A DNA stretch of 12,745 nucleotides from UBA1731 sp964440985 (lineage in GTDB: Bacteria; Verrucomicrobiota; Kiritimatiellia; RFP12; UBA1067), in the NCBI GenBank assembly GCA_964440985.1, contig CAYTWE010000055.1:1-12745 (forward strand), given 5' to 3'. The notes beneath the pieces were generated by a model, which saw only the letters and a program-made list of their open reading frames with translations, searched no databases and had not been told where the DNA came from. Below, piece after piece: positions 7,436 through 12,745 of this stretch (its first letter is position 1; each line of letters begins with the position of its first letter). The position numbers were made by a program, and so were the translations under genes.

Positions 7436-8223
7436 CTAAGGTGATGGGCATAGTGAACGTGACGCCAGATTCGTTTTCTGATGGCGGCATGTATTTCCGT
7501 CCTGAGGAGGCCGTCAGGCGGGCGTGGAACCTGATTGCCGAAGGTGCGGCGATCATAGATTTCGGCGCAGAATCGACGCGCCCCGGCTACACTCCTCTGT
7601 CGTGGACAGATGAGTGGGCGCGGCTTGAGCCTGTGTTGAGGGCGTTTTTCGGATCTGCACCCGAACGCGAGGTTCGTTCGCGGCTGAGCCGGAGGACGGA
7701 CGCCTCCGGTGTAGCGGTGTCTGTGGACACGTACCATCCGGAGACCGCCCGTCTTGCCGTTGAGGCAGGCGCAAAAATCATCAATTGCGTATATGACGAA
7801 CCTGTTCCGGCGATGATCGGGATTCTCAAGGAGTTCCCTGGCACGGAGATGGTGGTGCCTGTCGGCAGCTTTGGTCTTGTGGAGCATGACGACGGAATGA
7901 AATCGCGCACGTACATCGATCCGATGATCGGGTTCGGGACAACGCGAGAGGAAGATCTGGAACTTCTCAGGTCTGTTCCGGCGCTTGCGAAAAAGGCCCG
8001 TGTGCTGGTTGGCGCAAGCAGGAAGCGCATAGTCAAGAAGCTAACCGGCGAAAAGGTGACAGGCAAGAACCTCGGCGGAAACATCGGAATCGCCGCATGG
8101 TGCGCATTCAGTGGCGCATCAGTCGTGCGCGTACATGACGTCCGCGAGACGTTTCAGGCGATCAAGGTGATGGACGCAATCTGCGGACGGTCGGCGGATG
8201 CCGATCTCGTGGACGGAGATTGA
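7432..8223 (+). CDS. folP: dihydropteroate synthase, divergent
   Basis: Joins 6-hydroxymethyl-dihydropterin diphosphate to p-aminobenzoate, the step blocked by sulfonamides. Motifs: MGIVNVTPDSFSDGG (residues 5-19); ESTRPG (47-52); SVDT with D99; IN with N118; D163 in DPMIGFG (normally DPGxGFGK); SRK at 197-199; and RVH at 233-235. The usual pterin- and pABA-binding residues are thus present. Two things are odd. The stretch between N118 and D163 is about 25 residues shorter than in E. coli, losing the part around the usual LMHMQG strand and the following helix. There is also an extra arginine-rich insert at about 75-93. Total length (263 aa) remains near normal. AAGGAG (7416-7421) lies 10 nt before the ATG, which overlaps the preceding stop. 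It is the last gene of the operon and stops 6 bp from the end of the convergent gltB-like gene. Confidence 0.9.
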   Translation: MTKVMGIVNVTPDSFSDGGMYFRPEEAVRRAWNLIAEGAAIIDFGAESTRPGYTPLSWTDEWARLEPVLRAFFGSAPEREVRSRLSRRTDASGVAVSVDTYHPETARLAVEAGAKIINCVYDEPVPAMIGILKEFPGTEMVVPVGSFGLVEHDDGMKSRTYIDPMIGFGTTREEDLELLRSVPALAKKARVLVGASRKRIVKKLTGEKVTGKNLGGNIGIAAWCAFSGASVVRVHDVRETFQAIKVMDAICGRSADADLVDGD

Positions 8224-8229
8224 CGGTTC

Positions 8230-10602
8230 CTACAGCAGCTTCTCGATGTCGTCAAGCTCCAGTCCGCCGATGGGCGACGTGATGCCGCAGAAGTATTCGC
8301 GCACGATCTTCGGGCCAAGCCCAACCGCTTCGAATATGTGGGCTGAACGGTAGGATCGAAGTGTCGAGATGCCCATCTTCGACATGATTTTCATCAGTCC
8401 CCTGCACACCGCTGACACATAGTTTGCGGAGGACCTTACGGCGTCATCCCCGCCTATCGAGGCGACTGTCGCAAGTGCGAGATATGGATTTATCGCAGTT
8501 GCTCCAAACCCAAGAAGCACTGCGAAATGGTGCACCTCCAGCACTTCGCCGGATTCTGCCACTATGCCGACGGAAGGGCGCACCCCCGCTTCCGTGAGTG
8601 CCTTGTTCACGGCGGCGACCGCCAGCACGGAGGGGATTCTTTTCGGTGCGTTTCGAGGCGAATGCGCGGAATCAGCGTCAGTTTCAGCATTGACGCATGG
8701 TCTGTCGGAGAGTATGACAATCTTCGTTCCTGATTTGGCGGCCTCCACGGCTGATGCGGCAAGCGCGTCAAGGGCTGATTTCAGGTTGCCGGTGAAATTC
8801 ATCGTCAGCGTCATCGCCGGGAAGTCCTTGATGTTGCGGAGGCGTTCAAGCTCGTCGTCGGTCAGCACTGGGCGTGTGAGCTTCACGAGCCTTGCGTGCT
8901 GCGGCGTCTCCTCAAGAATGTTCCCGACGTTTCCGATGTAGGTCATTATCGACATCACAAGCTCTTCTCGGATCGGGTCGATCGGAGGGTTTGTGACCTG
9001 CGCAAACAGCTGATGGAAATAATCAAAGAGCGTGCGCCGCCTTTTCGAGAGACACGCAAGGGCGGCGTCGTTGCCCATGGCTCCGACAGGTTCGCGTCCG
9101 CTTTCCGCCATCGTTCGGAGGATCAGCTCCACGTCCTCAACCGTATATCCAAATCTCGACTGCTCCTCGGTGAGTGCGGACGGAACCTTCGAGGGCACAA
9201 TCTCGTTGAACAGGCCGGTCACAGGTATGTGGTTTTCTTTTATCCAGCGGCGGTACGGTCTGCGGCGGGCGTAGTATGTCTTGAGTTCCGAATCCTCCAT
9301 CAGCCTGTGTGCATCAAGGTCGAGCCAGATGAGAGAGCCGGGCTTCAGTCGCCCGTGCCGGACAACATCTTCGGGAGCAATGTCAAGAACTCCTGTTTCG
9401 GACGCAAGCACGAAAATGCCGTCTTTGGCAAGCGTCCAGCGGGCCGGCCTGAGTCCGTTTCGGTCGAGAGCTGCGCCAAGGCCCTTGCCGTCGGTGAATG
9501 CCACGGCGGCAGGCCCGTCCCATGGTTCCATCAGCGACGAGTGGTATTCGTAGAATGCCCGCACATCGTGTCCCATGTGGTACTTTGCGCCCCATGCCTG
9601 CGGAATGAGCATCATCATTGCGTGTGGTGCATCGCGTCCGGCGGCGACGAGCAGTTCAAACATGTTGTCGAGCGAGGCCGAATCGCTTTGCCCCGAATGC
9701 ACAATCGGCAGAAGCTTTGAGATGTCGTTTCCCAGCAGATCTGACCGGAGTGAGGATTCACGCGCCGCAAGTGCGCTCAGGTTGCCTTTCAGTGCGTTTA
9801 TCTCGCCGTTGTGCGCCGTGGCGCGGAACGGGTGCGCGAGTTCCCATGAAGGGAATGTGTTTGTGGAATATCGCTGATGCACAATCGCGAACGGCGAGAT
9901 GAACTCCGGATCTGAGAGATCTGGATAGAATCTTTCAATCTGCGTTGCGAGGAGCAGTCCCTTGTACACGATTGTGCGCGACGAGCAGGAGCAGACGTAC
10001 GCCGTCTTCGTCGCCTTTTCGATCTGTTTCCTTATCACGTACAGTTTGCGCTCGAACGCATCGCCGCCGGTGGCGTTGGAGGGATCCATGCGTATGAACA
10101 CCTGCCTGATGCGCGGCATTACGCTGCGGGCGTCGTGTCCTATGGCGGACGGATCGGTCGGCACGTTCCGCCATCCAGCGGTCTCTGCGCCTTCCGAGCC
10201 GATTGCCGCCTCGATTGCGTCCTCCTCGCCTTCGCCGCCAAACATCATGGCGATGCCGAACGGCTCTTCCGGTCTGTCGCCGAGCGTAGGCATCATTCTT
10301 CTGAAAAACGCATCCGGTATCTTGAGCAGAAGGCCGGCGCCATCTCCTGTTTCCGGATCGTTCCCGGTCGCTCCGCGATGCATGAGACGTTTGAGAACTG
10401 TCATGCCGCTTTCGACGATTCTGTGGCTTGCCCGGTTGTTGAGGTCTGCAACAAGCCCTACGCCGCAGGCGTCATGTTCATATGCGTTTCTGTACAGTCC
10501 AAGGCAATTCTCCTCTCCGACCAAGCCGGGTGCGCGTTCGACGGCGCAAAGGCGGCATCTGATTTTATCGCCCGAACTGTATGTGTCGTTTGAACGTTCC
10601 AT
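8230..10602 (-). CDS. gltB: N-terminal half of glutamate synthase large subunit (glutaminase and central domains only)
   Basis: 790 aa. Glutamate synthase moves the amide nitrogen of glutamine to 2-oxoglutarate. ATG at 10602 follows AGGAA by 5 nt; TTG 10623 is the alternative. A 45-residue propeptide precedes EHDACGVG, in which C46 would become the N-terminal catalytic cysteine after cleavage. The class II glutaminase domain follows: HRGATGNDPETGDGAG (75-90), HQRYSTNTFPSW (242-253), HNGEIN (264-269), then LDRNGLRPARW. The central domain is also well kept: FAQVTNPPIDPIREELVMS, SDRPC, VHHFAVLLGFGATAINPYLA, and KIMSKMGISTLRSYRSAHIFEAVGL. The frame stops after GGLELDDIEKLL, where normal GltB (about 1500 aa) goes on into the FMN domain, the 3Fe-4S cysteines and the GXGXG beta-helix. 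None of that lies downstream: the next bases are the end of folP on the other strand. Either a split gene or a truncation. No frameshift is seen inside. Confidence 0.88.
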   Translation of the reverse strand: MERSNDTYSSGDKIRCRLCAVERAPGLVGEENCLGLYRNAYEHDACGVGLVADLNNRASHRIVESGMTVLKRLMHRGATGNDPETGDGAGLLLKIPDAFFRRMMPTLGDRPEEPFGIAMMFGGEGEEDAIEAAIGSEGAETAGWRNVPTDPSAIGHDARSVMPRIRQVFIRMDPSNATGGDAFERKLYVIRKQIEKATKTAYVCSCSSRTIVYKGLLLATQIERFYPDLSDPEFISPFAIVHQRYSTNTFPSWELAHPFRATAHNGEINALKGNLSALAARESSLRSDLLGNDISKLLPIVHSGQSDSASLDNMFELLVAAGRDAPHAMMMLIPQAWGAKYHMGHDVRAFYEYHSSLMEPWDGPAAVAFTDGKGLGAALDRNGLRPARWTLAKDGIFVLASETGVLDIAPEDVVRHGRLKPGSLIWLDLDAHRLMEDSELKTYYARRRPYRRWIKENHIPVTGLFNEIVPSKVPSALTEEQSRFGYTVEDVELILRTMAESGREPVGAMGNDAALACLSKRRRTLFDYFHQLFAQVTNPPIDPIREELVMSIMTYIGNVGNILEETPQHARLVKLTRPVLTDDELERLRNIKDFPAMTLTMNFTGNLKSALDALAASAVEAAKSGTKIVILSDRPCVNAETDADSAHSPRNAPKRIPSVLAVAAVNKALTEAGVRPSVGIVAESGEVLEVHHFAVLLGFGATAINPYLALATVASIGGDDAVRSSANYVSAVCRGLMKIMSKMGISTLRSYRSAHIFEAVGLGPKIVREYFCGITSPIGGLELDDIEKLL

Positions 10603-10795
10603 ATCGTTTCCTTCCAAAAACAAAGAAGCACATAGTGTGCCAATGTTGCCGATGAGTGGTTTTCACGTTCGAATGGACATGGTATGTAAATCGATCTGTT
10701 TTGCGTCAGATTCTGCGCAATGATGTGGCAGGCCGGGGGAGGGTTTCACAATTTTGCATGACATCGCTTTCTGTCCCCACAATCTTGGTCAGATA

Positions 10796-10804
10796 TGGTA
10801 TAAT
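10796..10804 (+). promoter_or_regulatory. extended -10 promoter of the tRNA-Arg / tRNA-CAU unit
   Basis: TGG followed by a perfect TATAAT (10799-10804), 17 bp before the tRNA-Arg gene. Predicted start of transcription is near 10811, giving a short 5' leader of about 11 nt. No -35 match is seen at 16-18 bp spacing. The rest of the 219-bp gap between the gltB-like gene and the tRNA shows nothing else that I can support; a minus-strand promoter for gltB must lie there but no clear box stands out. Confidence 0.7.
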
Positions 10805-10821
10805 GCGCACTCATTGATTGA

Positions 10822-10898
10822 GCCCCTGTAGCTCATCTGGACAGAGCAACTGCCTTCTAAGCAGTGGGTAGGAGGTTCGAGTCCTCTCAGGGGCGCCA
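10822..10898 (+). tRNA. tRNA-Arg (anticodon TCT)
   Basis: Full cloverleaf with encoded CCA. Acceptor GCCCCTG pairs with CAGGGGC. D-stem GCTC pairs with GAGC. Anticodon stem ACTGC pairs with GCAGT around the loop CTTCTAA (anticodon TCT). T-stem GGAGG pairs with CCTCT (one G-T) around TTCGAGT. Discriminator G, CCA at 10896-10898. It reads AGA and AGG (AGG by wobble). Confidence 0.95.
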
Positions 10899-10905
10899 AT
10901 AGTGT

Positions 10906-10982
10906 GGACCCGTAGCTCAGTCGGTCAGAGCAGGTGACTCATAATCTCCGGGTCGTGGGTTCAAGTCCCGCCGGGTCCACCA
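10906..10982 (+). tRNA. tRNA with CAT anticodon (Ile2 with lysidine, or elongator Met)
   Basis: Cloverleaf with encoded CCA. Acceptor GGACCCG pairs with CGGGTCC, D-stem GCTC pairs with GAGC, T-stem GTGGG pairs with CCCGC around TTCAAGT, discriminator A. The anticodon loop is CTCATAA. It is not an initiator, since base pair 1-72 is G-C. The arm GCAGGTGACTCATAATC and the GGACC...GGTCCACCA acceptor look like bacterial tRNA-Ile2, whose C34 is changed to lysidine by TilS so that it reads AUA; elongator Met cannot be excluded by eye. The anticodon stem GGTGA / TCTCC contains a T29-T41 mismatch. It starts 7 bp after tRNA-Arg and is likely co-transcribed with it. Confidence 0.9.
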
Positions 10983-11111
10983 AATATTTCAACCTTCTCC
11001 TGTCTGCACCCGTGTTTTGCGGTGTCCTGTTCGTTTCATCGGCTCAGTGTTCAGCGGGAATCGCCGAGACGAAAAAAGTGAAAAAGGGTGGTTGTATGGA
11101 TGTGCCGGTTT

Positions 11112-11120
11112 TGATATACT
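11112..11120 (+). promoter_or_regulatory. extended -10 promoter of tRNA-His
   Basis: TGA followed by TATACT (11115-11120), 25 bp before the tRNA. TTGTAT at 11092-11097 is a poor -35 candidate at the right 17-bp spacing. The 129 bp between the CAU tRNA and this box contain no gene I can support. Confidence 0.6.
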
Positions 11121-11144
11121 ACGCTCGTTTTTTTGACCCCAGTT

Positions 11145-11221
11145 GGCGAGAGTAGCTCAATCGGTAGAGCATCAGATTGTGGATCTGAGGGTTGCGGGAT
11201 CGTGCCCCGTCTCTTGCCCCA
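11145..11221 (+). tRNA. tRNA-His (anticodon GTG), unusual T-loop
   Basis: The histidine-specific extra G(-1) is at 11145, facing discriminator C at 11218. Acceptor GCGAGAG pairs with CTCTTGC (one G-T). D-stem GCTC pairs with GAGC. Anticodon stem TCAGA pairs with TCTGA around TTGTGGA (anticodon GTG). T-stem GCGGG pairs with CCCGT (the closing pair is G-T), and CCA is encoded at 11219-11221. The T-loop is ATCGTGC, where nearly all tRNAs have TTCGANY: T54 is A and A58 is T. All stems are intact, so the gene looks functional apart from the loop. Confidence 0.93.
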
Positions 11222-11321
11222 GTTTTGCGGGTTTGTTTCCCCTGTCGACCGTTCCGTTTGAATCCTTCCGTTTTGGCGATGCGGTTTGCGTTCTGTCCAA
11301 TGGTTTTCTGCGCACTCTCGG

Positions 11322-11349
11322 TTGCGGTGTCTCCCGTACGGAGTAAAAT
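11322..11349 (+). promoter_or_regulatory. possible carA promoter
   Basis: TTGCGG (11322-11327), 16-bp spacer, TAAAAT (11344-11349). The -10 matches five of six consensus bases and the -35 only three. Unlike the other promoters here it has no TG extension, so it would be weaker and perhaps activator-dependent. The region from 11222 to 11321 shows no other feature. Confidence 0.35.
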
Positions 11350-11353
11350 CATT

Positions 11354-11399
11354 TGTAAACATATTGCGGCAGCGATTACATCCGCTGTAAACCATTGCG
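11354..11399 (+). repeat. imperfect direct repeat upstream of carA
   Basis: TGTAAACATATTGCG (11354-11368) and TGTAAACCATTGCG (11386-11399) differ by one inserted base and one change. Their starts are 32 bp apart, about three helical turns, just downstream of the possible -10 box. This spacing fits paired protein sites on one DNA face, but no known operator is recognised. Confidence 0.45.
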
Positions 11400-11423
11400 T
11401 TGAAACGGCTCAATGCAGTCTTG

Positions 11424-11436
11424 GCACATGATGTGC
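11424..11436. promoter_or_regulatory. perfect 13-nt palindrome before the carA start
   Basis: GCACAT-G-ATGTGC, symmetric around 11430, ending 13 nt before ATG 11450. As RNA the stem could hardly close over a single base, so a DNA-binding operator half-site pair is more natural than a hairpin. Chance occurrence is possible. Confidence 0.3.
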
Positions 11437-11449
11437 TGATGACTTGCGT

Positions 11450-12607
11450 ATGGACTATCTTGCGAAATGGAAGGCAGAGCGGGAACGCAAGGCGTTTCTC
11501 GCTTTGGATGACGGAACGGTGTTTCATGGTGTTGCGTTCGGCGCAGTCGTGGATCGCTTTGGTGAAGTCGTGTTCAATACCGGAATGTGCGGCTATCAGG
11601 AGATACTGACTGATCCATCGTACGCCGGTCAGATCGTCGCCTTGACGACAGCTGAGGTTGGTTGCTATGGAATCAACGGCGCAGACACGGAGAGCCGCGC
11701 TCTTTTTCTGTCTGGGCTTGTCGTAGGCGACCTGACGCCGCCAAGCAGCTGGAGGAGCGAGAAGAGCCTTGATTCGTATCTGAAGGAGAATGGCGTTCCC
11801 GGAATATATGGTGTGGACACCCGGCGGCTCGCCGTGCACCTGCGCGATCACGGAAACCGCAAGGCATATCTGCATGTAGTCAACAATGACATTCCGGAGA
11901 CCGCCGCAGTCGCGAAAGCCGCAGAGTGGGAAGGGCTTGATGGACAGGACTACGCATCGAGGGTGTCTTGCGAAAAGCCGTATGCGATTCCGTCGTCAGA
12001 CTGTACCGGTTCGGCGAAGCCCCGCATCGTGTGCTACGACTTTGGCGTAAAGACGAACATACTTCGTTCGCTTTCGTCATGGGCGAATGTGACGGTGGTT
12101 CCGGCGAAAACGTCGGCAGAGGAGGTGCTGTCCATGAATCCGGACGGCGTATTCCTTTCCAACGGCCCAGCCGATCCCTCCGCCGTCACATATGCGGTTG
12201 AGAACGTAAGGAAGCTGCTTGGCATATCGCACCTCGAGACATCTGCTGCACAGCACTGCAGATGTCCGATTCCCGTAATGGGCATATGTCTTGGACATCA
12301 GCTCCTTGCGCTTGCCTGCGGCGCAAGGACGGCGCGTCTGAAGTTTGGGCATCATGGCTGCAACCATCCGGTGAAGAACCTTGCGACCGGCAGGATTGAG
12401 ATCACAAGCCAGAACCACAACTTCGCCGTCGTTCCGGATTCACTGCCGGATTGCCTGAAGGTGACGCACCTGAATCTCAACGATGGAACGATAGAGGGGG
12501 TGCGGCACAAGTCTCTCCCCGCCTTTTCGGTGCAGTACCATCCTGAAGCGTGTCCCGGACCGCATGATTCGCGGTATCTCTTCGATGAGTTCAGGGGCAT
12601 GATCTGA
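11450..12607 (+). CDS. carA: carbamoyl-phosphate synthase small (glutaminase) subunit
   Basis: Hydrolyses glutamine and channels ammonia to CarB for carbamoyl phosphate, the entry to arginine and pyrimidine synthesis. 385 aa, normal length. The N-terminal CarA domain shows LDDGTVFHG, GEVVFNTGMCGYQEILTDPSYAGQIV, and GVDTRRLAVHLRDHG. The class I glutaminase domain shows IVCYDFGVKTNILRSL, LSNGPADP (usually SNGPGDP), MGICLGHQ with catalytic C280, and the H364/E366 pair in QYHPEACPGP. SQNHNFAV is also typical. ATG 11450 is preferred over TTG 11444, but neither has a good Shine-Dalgarno site. carB does not follow in the window: a terminator comes 44 bp after the stop, so carB is probably under separate control. 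Confidence 0.96.
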   Translation: MDYLAKWKAERERKAFLALDDGTVFHGVAFGAVVDRFGEVVFNTGMCGYQEILTDPSYAGQIVALTTAEVGCYGINGADTESRALFLSGLVVGDLTPPSSWRSEKSLDSYLKENGVPGIYGVDTRRLAVHLRDHGNRKAYLHVVNNDIPETAAVAKAAEWEGLDGQDYASRVSCEKPYAIPSSDCTGSAKPRIVCYDFGVKTNILRSLSSWANVTVVPAKTSAEEVLSMNPDGVFLSNGPADPSAVTYAVENVRKLLGISHLETSAAQHCRCPIPVMGICLGHQLLALACGARTARLKFGHHGCNHPVKNLATGRIEITSQNHNFAVVPDSLPDCLKVTHLNLNDGTIEGVRHKSLPAFSVQYHPEACPGPHDSRYLFDEFRGMI

Positions 12608-12651
12608 CGAGCCATTTGCATACATACACATTTTGAGTTTCAGATTCAACG

Positions 12652-12694
12652 GCGCATTTGTCGGCCAGATTGGCGCAAATGCGCGTTTCTTTTT
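12652..12694 (+). terminator. intrinsic terminator after carA
   Basis: GCGCATTTG (12652-12660) pairs perfectly with CAAATGCGC (12676-12684). Nested inside, GCCA (12664-12667) pairs with TGGC (12671-12674) around a GAT loop. The T-rich tract GTTTCTTTTT follows at 12685-12694. This is the only strong rho-independent terminator I found in the window. Confidence 0.85.
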
Positions 12695-12721
12695 GACTTC
12701 TGATGCGCGATTTGATATAAA
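12693..12721 (+). promoter_or_regulatory. near-consensus promoter for a unit beyond the right edge
   Basis: TTGACT (12693-12698), exactly 17 bp, then TATAAA (12716-12721) with a TG extension at 12713-12714. It is the strongest promoter in the window. The -35 box overlaps the last bases of the carA terminator T-tract. Predicted start is near 12728. ATG at 12729 followed by ten A (12733-12742) could open a frame, but the window ends. Confidence 0.8.
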
Positions 12722-12745
12722 TGCCTTTATGCAAAAAAAAAACCG

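Noticed and set aside
8896..9720. 274-codon + strand open frame inside gltB
   Set aside because: It lies wholly opposite conserved glutaminase and central-domain motifs and has no recognisable content.
10904..10982. Extension of the CAU tRNA acceptor stem by extra flanking pairs (GT / AC)
   Set aside because: These are two chance pairs beyond the mature ends; processing at the usual positions is expected.
10934..11155. Small + strand frame spanning the CAU tRNA and the following spacer
   Set aside because: It starts inside a tRNA gene and ends at the tRNA-His gene; not a believable protein.
11222..11245. Possible terminator after tRNA-His (GCCCC...GCGGG followed by T-rich bases)
   Set aside because: The arms do not pair cleanly, and the first arm is part of the tRNA 3' end.
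1..12745. CRISPR arrays, insertion sequences, attachment sites, known defence systems
   Set aside because: No regularly spaced repeats, transposase motifs or terminal inverted repeats were seen. RhuM at the left edge is the only accessory gene.

Overview
This is a stretch of ordinary bacterial chromosome, GC-rich by eye and almost fully coding. It carries housekeeping genes for tRNA modification, pyrimidine, folate and glutamate metabolism, three tRNA genes, and the broken end of one accessory gene at the left edge. Starts include ATG, TTG and GTG. Shine-Dalgarno sites are often G-rich, and the promoters I can recognise share an extended -10 box (TG-A/G-TATAAT). The lineage cannot be fixed from the sequence. 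Class 1B dihydroorotate dehydrogenase suggests a bacterium using the NAD-linked PyrD/PyrK type, often an anaerobe. A Kiritimatiellota/Lentisphaerota-like (PVC group) origin is only a guess.

Layout. (1) 2-358: the 3' part of a RhuM-like gene with an apparent frameshift. (2) 482-1252: truA behind its own promoter. (3) 1283-8223: a probable long operon on the + strand. It starts at an extended -10 promoter and runs through two small membrane proteins of unknown function, an acyltransferase-3 membrane protein, pyrD, a short-chain dehydrogenase, a TrhP/YegQ-type U32 tRNA hydroxylase, an exported lysozyme/transglycosylase-like protein and folP. Gaps are 2 to 45 bp and three junctions overlap by 4 nt (ATGA, TTGA, ATGA). 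(4) 8230-10602, minus strand: an N-terminal half glutamate synthase (glutaminase plus central domain only), convergent with folP across 6 bp. (5) 10799-11221: tRNA-Arg(UCU), a CAU-anticodon tRNA and tRNA-His(GUG), with two promoters. (6) 11450-12607: carA, followed by a strong intrinsic terminator that runs straight into a near-consensus promoter for a gene beyond the right edge.

Functional links. CarA and PyrD both serve pyrimidine synthesis but lie in separate transcription units; neither CarB nor PyrK is in the window. TruA and the U32 enzyme both modify tRNA. FolP makes dihydropteroate. CarA and the GltB-like protein are both glutamine-amidotransferase proteins, of different classes.

The points most worth a second look are the half-length GltB that ends at the border of the FMN domain, the tRNA-His T-loop in which the universal T54-A58 pair is swapped to A54-T58, the uncharacterised pair of small membrane proteins (1336-1991), and the consistent extended -10 promoter signature. 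I see no CRISPR array, insertion sequence, phage or clear new defence system here.
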